Origin: Pochonia chlamydosporia 170
Taxonomy: Eukaryota; Ascomycota; Sordariomycetes; Hypocreales; Clavicipitaceae
DNA length: 64,000 nucleotides
NCBI RefSeq assembly: GCF_001653235.2
Contig: NC_035790.1
Span: 1,798,001 to 1,862,000, forward strand
Direction of reading: 5' to 3'
This document shows, piece by piece, positions 12,380 to 25,654 of the stretch (position 1 is its first letter; each line of letters begins with the position of its first letter). The notes beneath the pieces are model-generated. The model was not told the DNA's origin and searched no databases. It saw only the letters and a list, made by a program, of their open reading frames with translations. The position numbers and the translations under genes are program-made.

Positions 12380-15300
12380 ATGGACGGTGATGAGTTTGGG
12401 GATGATTTTGCAGATGAGGACTTCCTTGAGGCATTGGATCAGGTTTCCTCATCTAATAAAACTCAGATTGTTTCACAGCAGTCGCCCACTGACACCTCGT
12501 TCTCAAAACAGCCTTGGAAAGACCCCAGAGCCCTAGCAGCCGCAACGCAAGAGCTTGACGACCTGCCCTCAGATGCCTTTTCGTCCCCCGAACCGGAGCA
12601 GGCGACTTCTATACCAGCAGCTCCAACATCCAGAGATGCGGCACGTGGGCCTAGGCTTCAAAACGGCCTGACTAGGACATCATCGGGAAGCTTTCGCCAG
12701 ACGACACTTTGGGGGACAGAGATTCGTGAAGATGCGCCTTTCCAAACACAAAATCCAAACCAGAGAGTCTTTCGAGCAGATCTTCCGCGCGAGGAACAAA
12801 CTCATCACGACATAGACAAGAAAGCGATGGAAACTTGGGTGTACCCAACAAATCTGGGGGCGATTCGAGATTACCAGTTCAGCATTGTCAAGAACAGTCT
12901 GTTCAACAATACTCTAGTTGCGCTGCCTACAGGCCTGGGCAAAACATTCATTGCCGCAACAGTCATGCTCAATTTCTATCGATGGACAAAATCGTCCCAA
13001 ATTGTTTTCGTGGCCCCTACGAAGCCCTTAGTTGCCCAGCAAATAGACGCCTGTTACAACATTGTTGGCATCCCGCGCTCTCACACGACCTTGCTGACAG
13101 GTGACATCCAGCCAGCTCTACGTGTAGACGAGTGGGAGAAGAGGCGGGTATTTTTTATGACGCCGCAGACACTACTGAACGATCTCTCCCATGGATACGC
13201 AGACCCGAAAAATATTTCCCTTCTGGTGATTGACGAGGCACATCGGGCTGTTGGCGAATATGCGTATGCTAAAGTTACAAAACTTATACGGAGATTTTCC
13301 AAGAGTTTTCGTGTCTTGGCGCTTACTGCAACACCAGGCTCAAAAGTTGAAACAGTGCAGGAAGTCATCGACAACCTAGGCATTTCTCATTGTGAAATTC
13401 GAACGGAAGAGTCAATTGATATCAGGCAATATGTTCACCAGAGAAATATCGACCAGATGGTTCTTGACCCCTCGGATGAGATGAATCTTGTCAGCGAGCT
13501 GTTTACGGAAGCTCTGAAACCGCTGGTTGACAAACTCAGCTCCCAAAATATTTACTATGGTCGAAATCCGATGGCAATGACGACGTATGGATTAATACAA
13601 GCACAGAAAGAGTGGTTTACAACCCGGGGGCGTCATGCAAACCAGGGTGTACAACATATGATGAGGGCAATCTTCAGTGTGCTGACCGGTCTGGCACACT
13701 CGGTCAAACTGCTCAACTTTCACGGAATCAAGCCGTTTTTCGACAACATGACCGATTTTAGAAGTGAACAAGAGGGAAAGGGCGAGAAGGGATCGAAATA
13801 TAAACGCCAAATCATCGAACACGCGAGTTTTCAGAAAATGATGGACCATATATCGCGTTGGCTGAAGACAGATGGCTTCGTGGGCCACCCGAAGCTGACT
13901 GCGCTAGCAGACACCGTATTGAATCATTTCATGGACCATGGTGAAGGCTCTGCCACTCGAGTGATTGTGTTCAGTGAGTATCGCGATTCAGCAGAGGACA
14001 TTGTGCGTGAGCTCAATAAGCACCGACCGCTTCTCAAGGCTAGCGTCTTTGTGGGACAAGCGGACGGCAAGCGAGGAGAAGGAATGAAGCAGGCGCAACA
14101 GATTCAGACAATTGAAAGATTCAGAAAGGGTGAATTTAACATTCTGGTAGCTACATCCATCGGTGAAGAAGGTCTGGACATTGGCCAAGTTGACCTTATT
14201 GTTTGCTACGACTCGTCTGCCTCCCCGATTCGTATGTTGCAGAGAATGGGCCGAACCGGGCGAAAAAGGGCAGGAAAGATTGTCCTTTTGCTGATGAGAG
14301 GAAAAGAAGAGGATCAATTTGCGAAATCTAAAGATAACTACGAGAAGATGCAGAAACTTATCTGCGAAGGAAGTCGATTCAACTTTCGGTTTGACCTGTC
14401 GACCAGGATTGTCCCCCGAGAAATTCGACCAGAGGTGGATAAGCGGTTTGTCGAGATACCTGTGGAAAATACGCAGAACCAGTCTCTCCCTGAACCAAAG
14501 AAGCGTCGCGCTGCTGCCAAGAAGAAGCCGGCCAAGAAATTCCACATGCCCGATGGGGTGGAGACTGGATTTCAGAAACTGACTTACTACATGAAACCTG
14601 GCTCAAAAACAGAACAGTCGACACCAAAGCGGAATCCTGAGTTGGATGATCTTGAAGATATACCTGATCTGAGTGGCGTTATTCTTACTGGTGAACAGCT
14701 TAAAGAGCTTGACCGGTCTTACCGCGACTTGCCTTTCAACCATAATGTGGTTGAGGAGACGGATATGCCAAGTATGACTGCGCATCCTGTTCTCCAACGG
14801 CAGCTGCGGCCAGTAGCGAAGTTGAAGCATGGAACTCACACTCGACGCTTTGTTAAGCTCTTGGCAAAAATGGGCACTGAACCGGATAGCCTGGTGCGGA
14901 AATGTCGGTCTGGGGATGCTAGCAGATTTAAGGAGATTCCGGTCAGTTCATTTGTTGACACCGATGGTGAATCAGAGGCGGATAACGCGTCTGATTCAAA
15001 CACAAGGAAGCGATCTACCGGTCACAGTGAGAGAACAGGCGCTGGTGATATGGAGCTACCAAAAGGCAAGCGAAGAAAGATAACACCGACTTCTGGAATG
15101 GCGGCATCACAACCAGAAGATGACAACGGGGAAGCTCAAGGAGCAAGAGGGGGAGTCCGTAAGAAGGCAAAGAAACCAAGGGGTAAACACAAGAAAAGAA
15201 AGACGAAACAAAGAGGGGGCATCAACAGCGATGAACTCGGTGACGATTGCGAACGGGATAGTGATCTCATGGAGAGTAGCGGGCTCGACGATGGTGCAGA

Positions 15301-15610
15301 CCTCTTGGACTTTGTTGTGGCAGACAACCAAGCAACGTCAAGCATGCTCGATTCCCAGGCTACATCACCAACAACAGCTTCCCCTCAGAGCACACCAAAG
15401 GCAGCAGCACATAAGCCATTCTACGTTCCTACGAACTTCTCAGCAACACAGGAGAGTGAGGACATGCCCGACTTGGACACACTTGCGGGTCGAAAATCAG
15501 GCAAAGGGGCTGATCCAGTGGATGTATCCGACTCAGACCTTGAGGATCTGGCCATGCAACGTCCAGCTCGCGGGAGGCGACAAGTCATCGATAGTGACAG
15601 CGACGAGTAA
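12380..15610 (+). CDS. mph1: ATP-dependent DNA helicase Mph1 (FANCM orthologue)
   Basis: A 3'-5' superfamily 2 helicase that unwinds D-loops and remodels stalled forks; it suppresses crossovers in error-free repair. The single exon encodes 1,076 residues from the first ATG ([10 protein letters not shown]). An upstream in-frame TTG is not a credible start. The N-terminus is acidic and disordered (1-130). Walker A LPTGLGKT is near residue 184, the DEAH box VIDEAHRA near 283 and motif [11 protein letters not shown] near 312. An insert typical of the FANCM/Hef group follows. The C-terminal helicase lobe has [13 protein letters not shown] and motif [14 protein letters not shown] near 620. The tail (from about 690) contains basic [10 protein letters not shown] nuclear-localisation-like stretches and alternating acidic and basic low-complexity sequence. 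Length and motif order match fungal Mph1. It is divergent from mex67. Confidence 0.95.
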   Translation: MDGDEFGDDFADEDFLEALDQVSSSNKTQIVSQQSPTDTSFSKQPWKDPRALAAATQELDDLPSDAFSSPEPEQATSIPAAPTSRDAARGPRLQNGLTRTSSGSFRQTTLWGTEIREDAPFQTQNPNQRVFRADLPREEQTHHDIDKKAMETWVYPTNLGAIRDYQFSIVKNSLFNNTLVALPTGLGKTFIAATVMLNFYRWTKSSQIVFVAPTKPLVAQQIDACYNIVGIPRSHTTLLTGDIQPALRVDEWEKRRVFFMTPQTLLNDLSHGYADPKNISLLVIDEAHRAVGEYAYAKVTKLIRRFSKSFRVLALTATPGSKVETVQEVIDNLGISHCEIRTEESIDIRQYVHQRNIDQMVLDPSDEMNLVSELFTEALKPLVDKLSSQNIYYGRNPMAMTTYGLIQAQKEWFTTRGRHANQGVQHMMRAIFSVLTGLAHSVKLLNFHGIKPFFDNMTDFRSEQEGKGEKGSKYKRQIIEHASFQKMMDHISRWLKTDGFVGHPKLTALADTVLNHFMDHGEGSATRVIVFSEYRDSAEDIVRELNKHRPLLKASVFVGQADGKRGEGMKQAQQIQTIERFRKGEFNILVATSIGEEGLDIGQVDLIVCYDSSASPIRMLQRMGRTGRKRAGKIVLLLMRGKEEDQFAKSKDNYEKMQKLICEGSRFNFRFDLSTRIVPREIRPEVDKRFVEIPVENTQNQSLPEPKKRRAAAKKKPAKKFHMPDGVETGFQKLTYYMKPGSKTEQSTPKRNPELDDLEDIPDLSGVILTGEQLKELDRSYRDLPFNHNVVEETDMPSMTAHPVLQRQLRPVAKLKHGTHTRRFVKLLAKMGTEPDSLVRKCRSGDASRFKEIPVSSFVDTDGESEADNASDSNTRKRSTGHSERTGAGDMELPKGKRRKITPTSGMAASQPEDDNGEAQGARGGVRKKAKKPRGKHKKRKTKQRGGINSDELGDDCERDSDLMESSGLDDGADLLDFVVADNQATSSMLDSQATSPTTASPQSTPKAAAHKPFYVPTNFSATQESEDMPDLDTLAGRKSGKGADPVDVSDSDLEDLAMQRPARGRRQVIDSDSDE

Positions 15611-16647
15611 CTTTCGGGGAGAGAAGGAGCTGCATTTTTGGCGATGAAATAACGAGCCACACGGTGCAAGGCGCAATGGAATCGGGTAGAAAGGAAATGT
15701 ATATTATTGCTGAGCTATATAACGACAACATGAGTTGCAAAAACGCAACGTATAACAACAACTTGAAGTTGATATCGCCGGGTGCCGAATCTCGTGACAC
15801 GCCGAAACCTGAATTCAAAGCAATGTTAGCGCTTAAATTCCCACAAATCTGCCCCTAAGGACCATTGACAGAAGCCGAATAACAAGACTTGAAAACAATA
15901 AATCTCTTCAGAAACCCAATGTATAAGCACCACTCCCCCCACCGCACCAACCAGTCCAACAACGAGGATCCTCGCAAACCCCAGCACGCCTGCCCACACA
16001 CTTGGCGGTGCGCAGGAACAGACGCACCAGTTTGGCAAGTGGCAGCGGGATCAAAACTCGTCGGCGGAAAGCGTAGTTGGTGTCGAAGCCAAGGGGTTGT
16101 CCGGCCTTCAAGGAAAATAAGTGAAGGCTTTCTGTACCCGGGAGGTGTCTCAGACGGCTCTTCCTATTATTATGGAGGGTTTGAAAACGAATAACTCATC
16201 ATGGAGATTTGGATATGCTGGTGTTGTTGTGTAGCGGGTGTACTTACGATTTTGACGTTGGTGGAGGAGAAAGGAAGGAGAGTTAAAAAAAAAAAATAGC
16301 ACTGCAGTTTTGGTACTGTGGGGGATTGGAAGCTCGAAAAGTGGAGAATTGAGGTTCAAGGCAGCCGTCCAATCAGAGGGTGTGCTTTTTAGCCCGCCTT
16401 TGACGTAAGGCACTAAACTGCCTGGACTGTTCGGCTGGCTCAACTGGTTTTGGAGTGGCATCACCCCCAGCTAGCTCCATGTCCCTCCAACGAACGACTC
16501 CTCACTCTGTCTCTCCAACACCCGGACCCCTCTTCGCCACGACACAATACATCGATTCGATTTAGCCTGGGTTGCTGGAGTTTGTTTTCTGGCAGTGTGC
16601 TCGTATCTTCGCTGCTAGGAGACATATCGACCGACACGAAAGCAATC
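15611..16647. other. Intergenic region between mph1 and the Atg33-like gene
   Basis: Holds the 3' flank of mph1 and the promoter and leader of the Atg33-like gene (a CT-rich leader runs from about 16,480). On the minus strand, overlapping open frames at 15,826-16,111 include a hydrophobic stretch (RILVVGLVGAVGGVVLIHW). A GTAAGT donor-like site lies near 16,245-16,250. I could not build a complete gene from these pieces. Confidence 0.45.
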
Positions 16648-17425
16648 ATGGTTTGCGCCGGCGCAAGGGCCGTTTCGGTCCTCAAGTTCGTAGGGACTGT
16701 TTCCTTGGGACTGCTGACGGTATGTGGTCTGCACTGGCTGTGGCTTTGATGCGATGGAATGGGCGGTGATGCGCTCCTTGAGGCATTTGTGTCATCGGGA
16801 GCGTCATCTCACCCAGCAAATCTCGCTGCATGTCGAGAACCATTCTGCCAAAACCTCGCCTCAATCTATCAGACTTACAACCTGACTAACCTCATCACAG
16901 GGCGTTTCCTACACCGTCTCCAACATCACCCTCCCCAATCTCCTACGCCTTCCGTCATCGTCATCCGCCTCACAGGCCATCAACTCCCTCACCACGAGTC
17001 TCAAGACGCCCCTCCTCACACTTACATCCCTCGCCTCGGCACCTCTATTCCTCGCCTTCATCCTATCGCCTCGTCGCTCTCGCCACCCATACCTCCTGTA
17101 TACATCTGCCCTCGCAGTTCTCTCGACCGTTGTCCCACGTCTCTTGCCACAGGCTGCACCTCGTCCTGCCCAGCAGCAACATGTCCGGAAACCTTCCCCG
17201 CGTGCTAGGATGGAAGCCAGCTACGAGGTCTTGGGCGATGTGCATAGTGAACCGGCCAGCGAGGAGGACATCGAGGATATCAACGGGGAGGAAGTGAGGG
17301 CCGAGGTGGAGAGTCTTGCCAAGGGGTACTTTGCGCGCACTGGCCTTGCTGCTCTTGGATTTGCCATGGCTGTTGTTGGCCTTTGGGGGGATGGAGCGCC
17401 CAAGGCGGCTGTTTATGTCGCCTGA
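16648..17425 (+). CDS. Atg33-like mitochondrial membrane protein (mitophagy)
   Basis: Exons 16648-16719 and 16901-17425 (intron of 181 bases with a GACTAAC branch site and CACAG acceptor) encode 198 residues. The N-terminus reads VSVLKFVGTVSLGLLTGVSY and is followed by a Ser/Thr/Leu-rich loop. A hydrophobic helix (APLFLAFILSP) comes before RRSRHPYLLY, then a second helix (LYTSALAVLSTVV) and a disordered acidic segment (SEEDIEDINGEE). The C-terminal helix is TGLAALGFAMAVVGLWGD. The VG.VSLGLLTG..Y opening and the helix spacing match the proteins annotated as Atg33 in filamentous fungi. In yeast Atg33 is an outer-membrane protein needed for selective mitophagy. Orthology rests on weak similarity, so I leave the gene symbol empty. 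Confidence 0.7.
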
Positions 17426-17762
17426 GCAATGTTAGAGTTTGCTGACTGTGGAGTTTTGAGTGTCAATTTATTATTTCGGTTTCGTTCGTCTTGGTAAGGC
17501 AGTGTACGTGAACCTTGAAGTGGAGGCTTAATTTCGTAAACGGATTCGATGATTTGGAGTTTGAGGAAGTTTTGCGGATTTCTCATCATTATGGAGCTAC
17601 TCCCATCTGCAATAAAGTATCAAGTTAATAGCAATAAAATACGCATATCACGACAAAGTTGGTTGAAACCGTGAAATGAGGCCATTGTATTTTCAGAAAA
17701 CTGTCACTTTGTGTTGTTTGTATCTCGTCTGTATCTCGTTCAGTTCGTAATAAAATCCACTC
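17426..17762. other. Short convergent 3' region
   Basis: 337 bases between the stop codons of the Atg33-like gene and the ankyrin gene on the opposite strand. It is AT-rich and contains AATAAA-type signals (AATAAAGT, AATAAAAT), consistent with overlapping 3' ends. No gene is visible. Confidence 0.5.
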
Positions 17763-20700
17763 TTACTCATCATCGCTGTCCTCGTCACTATCTTCAGTCT
17801 CCTTCACTTTCCGCCATGCACTACTCAACCGACTCTCAAGTTCTCTCGTGGCGAAATCACTCTTCTCATCTTCCTTTCCATCATCTGACGTAACTTCATC
17901 ATCCTCATGCTTTCGCGACTCAACGCTAAAGTAGCGGGAGCCAGTGTGCTTCTCGCCCAGACGTCTAGCAACGTCGTTCGCCTCATTCAGACTTACTAGT
18001 CGGCGCTTACCAGCGTATTTCTTCATTGTAGTAACCATCAAATCCCAAGCTACTTGCCTGAGCTGGCCCTTGGACAGGTTCTTCTGCAATTTGCCTTCAC
18101 CAATACCCATGGCAGGCAGAATGAGCGCGAGATCCTTGGCAGAGTAGTCGCCACTGAGGCCGAGGTCTGCAATGCTGGTTTTGAGCTGATCGGCGACCTT
18201 CTGTTTGAAGACGGCTTCGTCGCCGTAGGTCTCGGTGGACTTGTTAACAATTTTGGAGATACGTTCGTTGCGATTCATTTCGGGCCGTTCGGGCCACGCC
18301 AAGACGTGGGCGATGAGACCGTCGTGTGCGAGTTCTGCGGGCGTGCGGCCGACTGCGTTTTCTCGGTAGAGTTGTCGTGGATTGAACTCTAGCAGGATCT
18401 TGACCAGTGAAAGCATGTCCTGCTTGGTAGCGGTGTGAAGACAGGTCTCGCCGGCTCCATTGAGCATGTCGAGCTCTTCACCTTTGGAGTACTCGAGGAG
18501 TAGCTTGAGCATATCGGCGACATCCTTCTCGTCCGTGTAGGCTCCTCTTGAGGCGTATCTTCCGTAGAGGTGGTAGTAATTGTGCGATGGTGGTTCACTT
18601 TCACCGTTCGCCGGCAGACCAGAAGCCTGGCAGATCCAGGTATGCAGCGGCGTGGTGCCATTTTCAGTAATGTTCTTACGTTGCTGGAAAAGATAGCTCC
18701 TTAGCTCGGCGTCAAAGAGATCCAACATGGGCTTCAACTGAGATGCCTTGGGAAGCTTCGACAGACACGCGTGGAGAATATTCTCGCCCTTCAAGTTTCT
18801 GGTGGATTGATCCACTCCACCATCGATCAGGATCTTGACAAAGTCTGTTCGACCAAGTCTGCAGGCAACCATCAAGGGTGTTTCTCCCTCGGAAGTCTTC
18901 TTTTCGAGATATTCAGGGCAGTTTGTCACAAGGTACTCAACAAGTTCCGCTGATTCCTTGGACTTGCCCAAAACTGCACAGTGAATGACCAGGTCATCTG
19001 ATTGTTATAGTTAGTCACGGTAAGTTCCAACTGTTGTTTTAGTATAATAGGAGAAAACATACTGTCGGCGCCCAACCACTTCGAAATAGCTCGATCAAAG
19101 CCACCGGGACTATCCTTCAAATGTTTGAATCTGGAATCTTCGCGAGCAGCCTTGGATTTACCAAACTCTGCGTAGAGCCTGTGGGGTTTGTCACTGAGGA
19201 AGAACTCGACACCTTCGAGTGATCCCTCTAAAGCGGCGTGCAACAGGGGCGGCGTCTTCATGCCACTGGTCCTGCTCACCACGCCCCGGCCGGCGTTTGC
19301 CCAATCCTTTCTGTACAGGTATTTATCGTTAGCGCTATCGGATAGATATAGGAAATACGCCAAAGAGAGGGGCAGGCTGAGTCTTACCTCTTTTTGCCAT
19401 AAACGGTCAGGCCTTGGTAGAACCTTGGCTTCTCTTTGACCTCAACACCACTCTTCTTCACGAGATGATCGAGGGGCACGCCTGCACCGGTTCGCTTGAT
19501 AACGAGAGACAGCATTTGGACCTTTCCATGTTCCACAGCCCATCTGAAGTCTCCTTCAGGGAATGTGAACCTAGAACTCGCCTCTTCGTCATCGCTTGGT
19601 GCCTTCTCTTCGCTAAAATGCTGTGCCATATCCAACAAAGCCTTTAATCCAACCACATCATCGTTTTCCATGACATGTTGGAAGAGAGTACGATTGCACC
19701 ACTTTGTCTCCGAAGGCTTGCCGTCCTTCACTGTAAATGTTGATACATTCTCGCACAGATGCTGTACTGGAGTACTGTGCGATTTGACTTGCATGGACAC
19801 TTGACCAATGTTGTCAATAGTGAAGTTCTTGTCGACGACTTGAGACACAATATCTGGATCGCTATCTGATTCGCCGGACTCATCCTCCTCGCTGTAGTAT
19901 TCGTCTTCATCAACTGGTTGCTCTTGCTTCATCTTGTAGCGGACTTCATCTTTGTCCGCGGGTGACCATTGAGCCTTCACAACCTCCAAAATAGCCCTGG
20001 CAACGTCATAGTGACCGCGCAGGAAAGCGATGGAAAATGGCGAATTAGAGACATTATCTGTGATGGCGGCCTTCAAGGGAGCTTGGTCGTTTTCTGCACC
20101 CCATGCTTGCAGAGTCAATTCCTTAATCCGATCCACGTTTCCTGCCCAAGCAGCTTCCATGCTAGGGCCACCGTCAGCATCATAGAAATAGAATCGTGGC
20201 GGGTAGAAAACTTACAGCTCAATATATCCTTTATGTCTCGGGTCGGTCATATCCTTGTCGGTTCTGAAAACAATGTCATACTTATAGTCATTGTTCTTGC
20301 TCTCCTCTTCATCCTCGCTGCTGGAATTTTTACGCTTCTCGCATTCAATTTTAGGGTGCAGTTCTGCAAATGTCCTGGCTCCCTTGGTGACCATGAACTT
20401 TTCCAGAGATTTGAACCCATTCAAGGTGTCTTGTACAGCCTCTAGCTTTTCTGCTGCTCCCCTGACGCTTTCGAGTTCTTTTAGACGTCTTTCGTAGCAC
20501 TCCATACTGATATCAAAGTTCTTCTTCTTCTGTCGCACATCTCGAGAAACCAGCCAATGTCTGTAAGTGCCGGGCTCAAGCTTTTCTAGGTAGGCATCGA
20601 GTCCGGGTTGTATCTCTGGCTTCGTAACAGTAGACTCTTCACCCTCGTACTCAGACAGGATCTCAATCATGTCGCGGACGAGATCCAGAACTGACGTTCC

Positions 20701-23660
20701 CTTTGTGTATCTCCATCGCCAATCATCAGTGAAGGCAATATTTGTATCGTGGGTCATAGCATTAATATCAGCCCCATTCTCCAATAGTCTCATTGCTCCC
20801 TCTGTATTTCCATGCCGAATGGCGGTGCACAATGGAGATTCGTAAGATTTCTTGTAGGATTGTTTGGAGCGCTCAAGGTCACCAAGGTTCCCGGACACAT
20901 CTGGCGCAATCTTGGCAGCTTTCAACCACGTATCAAAATCGACTTCGGGCAATGCTCCGGCATTTAAGAGCTTAAGAATTAAGATTGGGTCACCGTGCTG
21001 GAGGGCGCCATGGAGAGGTGAAGTGGTTTGGGGATTCCAGCTGTAGCCGCCGAAGACGAGGTGATTGATTGCTGTCTTCACCCCCATTTTGTCATTTTCC
21101 AAGAGGGCCTCCACGAGCTCAGTGTCCCCATGTTCTATGTATCGGTAGAAAACTGTGCATCCCCGAGCATCGGCCTGAGACGAAGTCGCACCAAGTTTGA
21201 GGAGCAACCGAGCCATCGAGATAGCTTGGTCTTTGGGAAGGCTGAGAGCCAATGTCAGAGTCAAAATCGCTGCCGCATCGAAATCATTGTTCTTGAGGAA
21301 CTTGACAGGTAGGATAGAGTCGGCGCCATACTGGAACGAGTTATTAGTCAAAGTAGCGGGATATGGACCTGCTAGATAGGTGTGTCTGCACTTACGTCGC
21401 ACAGTAGCTTGACAGACTCTTCATGTCCTTCAACAATGGCGATGTGTAGCGGGGAGCAAGGTGTGTCCCAAGCAAGCACATCAATTTGATAGTAGTCTGG
21501 TTCATCCTCGGATTCTTCTGGAACCAGATCACCTGTAGCTTCACCATCCTTCTTCTTTGAAACGTTGACGAAAGACCCTGTGGCAAGAGACTGCACGTCC
21601 AGCTCCGTCTTTTCGCCATCAACAAGCTCACCGTCAGACTCTGCTTCCGAACAATCCTTCATTTCATCGTCATCGTCATCGTCATTCTCATCCTGCTCTG
21701 GTTCTTCTTTGCTTGCTGATGCCTGGCTTGCAGTATCGTCGGATTTCTTGATTCCATCCATCTTATCTCCAAGAGCAGCCTTTCGGCGCCTCGCTTGCTT
21801 CTCCTCCTCGACCTCCTCATTTTCAATGCTCTTTTCCATAAGAATTTTAATCATTTCGGTATTACCGCGGGCGGCTGCCAAGTGCAGTGCCGTTTTACCA
21901 TCGGCAAGACGGGCTGTCAGACGGGCGCCATGATCAACCAGACACTTGACAACTTCAGGAGTCGAAGTCATCACTGCGAGATGCAACGGAGTTCGGCCAG
22001 TGTAATCGCGTTTGTTAGGATCGGCCTCTTCCTGAGAAAGCCAGTTGAGTACATCGTCGACATCACCGTCAACAATTGACTGGCAAAGTCGAGCAGTATT
22101 GCCGACATATGCCATGTCCGTCCAATCTTGCTCTGTCAATGGGTTGAAAGAGCCAATTTGTTGACGGCCAGGATCATCAATGAGAAATGAAACCTTTCCA
22201 GAAATGTAAATTTCTGCTTCTTTCTCAGCAACCTCAATTTCCTCTGGAGTTACTGGTTTGGGACAAGAGCCACAACAGTCTTCAATGACATCTTGCACTC
22301 GTCCAAAGAAAGCAGGATGGCGATGAAGGTATACTTCGCGCTCCTTGGGCTGGTTCCATTCAGCATTCAACAGCAAGTCTCTAGTATAGCAGAGCTTCTC
22401 AATTCGCTTCGCGTTGAACTTTTCGCCATACGGAACCGTAAAAGTGTGATAGTTGCTGACATCTTCTTCCGACAGCCAGTCCGCTACCTCATCTTCATGA
22501 GAATCCTTGATATTGCCGCGCATGGGCATAAACGTTCGGTATCGAGTTGGTCTACCACGCTCAGTGCGTCGCTTGTTCAGATAAGTCTCCCGAGCATAGT
22601 TTGTGGGCAATCTTTCCAGAACAAGAAGTCGAGCCAAGCCGAGGGTTCGTTGGAAACTTCTCTCGAAAATGGTGGGATCGACCCTGGTTCGGTCGAGGTC
22701 TGGCCAATATACCTCAAAGTTCCGGTGCGAATATTTGGATAGACGGTTCTCATAAGAGGGACTACGGCGAGACAAGTCAATGTGGTTGATTTGAGTAATG
22801 AAGCTTCCCAGTGCCCTGGGAGTCACGTAGACTTGCTTGCCGGTATAGGCACCACCGGCAGCGTCGATATCAAAGCCGGTAAGAATCTCACTGACGGACT
22901 TGTAAACGCGAAGGACAATCTGCGAACTCATTAGCACCGGGAGCGAGGGTGCAAAGGACGTTTGAATAAAGCATATACATACCTGAATGTGGCGGACGGG
23001 GTATTGGCTTGCAATGGTAATGGCGTACTTTGTACGGACAACAGTGACTTCGTTGAGCAAAGCATCTTTGACAGCTCGCTCGATTTGTTTGATCTTCTCA
23101 ATGGCTTGGTCATGGGTCAAACCGTACAGAAACAGATCAACGTCAGATGCCGGGCAGAACTTTTCGTGATAATACTCGCGCAACTTGCGCTTGGAGACGT
23201 TGAATTCCTTGGGGACCGGCAATAAACAGTTGACAACTGAGGATCCAGCGGCCACCACATTGTTCCAATCGATTTCAACCAGTGACGACTCTGAGAAGAC
23301 GTTGAAATTGTTTTGGAATTCTGTCAAGTCGGCGACAGTAGCTGGCGAGCCATGTGGTCTTCGTTTGTCCTCTGGGAGGGGCATGATATATCTGGACTTT
23401 TCTTCTTCCGATTCTGCCGACAAGTCTCTTGCTCGGGTAGTGATCTTGGCGGTGTCCTCGGTAAAGAGAGGGACAACATTGAGATACGGATCGTTGAGAA
23501 TTGGGTTCTGACGATCTTGTGCATAAACCTCTCGCAAACGAGCTTCATACTTGCGATAGGGATCCATTATGTCAACCATGGGCTTGTCAGGATGCTCAGC
23601 AATGTACCTGGCCAGGTCCACGTGGGTGGCAGGCAATTGAGGCAAATCGGAGGCCGCCAT
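17763..23660 (-). CDS. Very large ankyrin-repeat protein with N-terminal nucleotidyltransferase-like domain
   Basis: Six exons (23660-22983, 22919-21396, 21330-20216, 20161-19388, 19310-19063, 18997-17763) join with consistent phases into 1,857 residues. All introns are 54-77 bases with GT..AG ends. The 63-base first intron keeps the frame if read through, so only its GTATGT donor and CAG acceptor reveal it. Residues 1-350 form a conserved domain with VVAAGSSVVNCLLP, then SDVDLFLYGL, then RHIQIVLRVYKS and GFDIDAAGGAYTG. The GS...DxD...D order resembles the nucleotidyltransferase fold, with a longer than usual GS-to-DxD spacing. Similar domains precede ankyrins in other fungal and protist proteins. 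Ankyrin repeats start near GRTPLHLAVMTSTPEVVKCL and recur through the rest (TALHLAAARGN, SPLHIAIVEGHEE, TPLMVACRLG), interrupted by acidic low-complexity linkers. The start is MAASDLPQ; in-frame codons further upstream look like leader. No signal peptide or membrane segment is seen. Enzymatic activity is inferred only. Confidence 0.85.
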
Positions 23661-25654
23661 GATTGATTTGTTTGCAGGGTCGGGCAGAAACGTAAAGTAT
23701 TTAGAGAAATTGGGATGTGATGATAGTGACAAGGACGAAGAAAGTTTGTTGTGGAAATGGTATTTCGGAGAGAGAGACAATTGGGCTGGTGTGGAGAGAT
23801 GTAGAAGGTGATTTGCGACTTCTCGGCAGCCGCAGTGGTGATAGCAATAAGGAGGATGACAGAGATACAGTGCAGTTGATAAAACTTCAATGGCAAGTGT
23901 TTGCAGTTGGCAATGCAGACAATGTGGTGACAGTGGTGATGGGATTGGAGATGACTTTATAGATTGATGCAAAAGCATGTCTTTGAGAAACGGTACTAAA
24001 TAATTAATTACTGGCCCTTGCACCCAGCTGGCCGAGGAGGGGAGCTGAAAGCCGCACACCGTATTTGGGAATCAACGTTCCACTCTGGCCCACGATAGTT
24101 TGTCATAGCTTGAGGCGTTCTTGGATTCCTCCGACCTTCGCTTCAGGAATCAGGATGGTCAATCTCAATCCCATCAGACTTGACCAATACGCGACAACCG
24201 CGTCGAAGATTGACCAGTGCTGCCTGGAGATGGACAGGACTAGGAGCGAAATTCACACGAGCTCCCGTGATCTCTGCCTGGTCTCCCCATCTTGTCGCTT
24301 GCCGAGGACATGACATGGACACGAAACGGAAAGCCTCAGGTGGGGAGGAATATTCAAAAGGGTGTCTGGACTGTCTCGGATACTTTCTGCAACTGCAACT
24401 GCCATGCTGATGGTTGAAGCCGATTATCAAAGCGCCCAGGGCCAGCGTTGACAAGGATTCCGACCCCCAATTCAAGTCCGGAGCCACCTTTGCGCATCGT
24501 GAATTCTCACAGAGGCGTAGTTGGTGCCTGGACTGCCTGCGGTTGATTGGATTTCAGACCGCCATCTCCAACATTCCGCCTTGAGAATCAGGGGTCCAGT
24601 ATATTCAGGTCGAACTCGTGCGGGCCACAGCACGAGCTTCACTGGAGCCAAGCAAAAGCCACCGCCTGTGACTGGCTCAACGGCCCAAACCAAGCGAAGG
24701 TGGCGTGAGCCCCTCGCTCTAATTAACCTCAAGTCTGCCCACTGCCCCGCAGCTGCAGCCTGGCACTTGCCAGAAGTCTAATGTCAATCGAGTATCTATC
24801 GTGCACGCTCTTTCCTCGTCAGCAAGAAAATGGCAAAGCATGGACGAGAAAGGTGGAAGGCAGAATCTGCGACTGCGACTTCACCAATTGACGCCAGCAA
24901 ATCAGGATGCTCTCACTTGACTTGTATCAATAACCGTGGGCCCAACGCATCCATCTGCTGCTTGTGCGGTTGCTGCGCGGTTGAGAAGGAAAGGTGACAA
25001 GGAGGCAAGCCAGCCAGCCAAATGAACGCAAATTTGTGAACCGACGCACTGTACTGTAAATATATTGGACTAAATCTGTCATCCAAGAACATACTGTACT
25101 ATATCTCGACCAATGATAGACCATTTGTCCGGCTTCACTTTTGCTGCGAAATGTCCTTGCACTCAGACCGCCGCTAAACTCCAACTGGCAAGGGTTTTTA
25201 CAAAAATGTGACCACTCAAGTGCTCTCGAATACTTTTCAGTTCATTGGCTGTCGCGATGTCTCTGGTTAAGCAGCAGAAGAAACCCAACTCGAAGCAACA
25301 TGTGCTCGCCATTTGATCCCATGTTTTTTGATGTCCTACATGCATGCCGAAATCAAGCATATTTTCAAGCTTCGAACCAGCCCTTGGCATTGGCAGAGTT
25401 TGCGCATTCGTCCGGTTTTGCATCTTTCACCGGGCAGCCAATAATGCTTGGATTCTAAACGAATTACCATATGTATTAAGCATGAGTGCCATTCAGGCTC
25501 GTCTATATCTATAATGCATCGTACTCGAAATGAAGGATATCTCGCTATGCCAATGAAAACCCAAAATTATACCTTCGTAAGCCATGAATGCTGAGCAACT
25601 ATAAAATGTGCTGCACTCTGATTTCCCACGTCAATTCTGTTATATCGTCATCCT
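23661..25654. other. 2 kb intergenic region
   Basis: The part next to 23,661 is the promoter and CT-rich leader of the ankyrin gene. The remainder shows only short open frames without domains. The far end is the 3' flank of the DUF1275 gene. No RNA gene or repeat was recognised. Confidence 0.5.
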
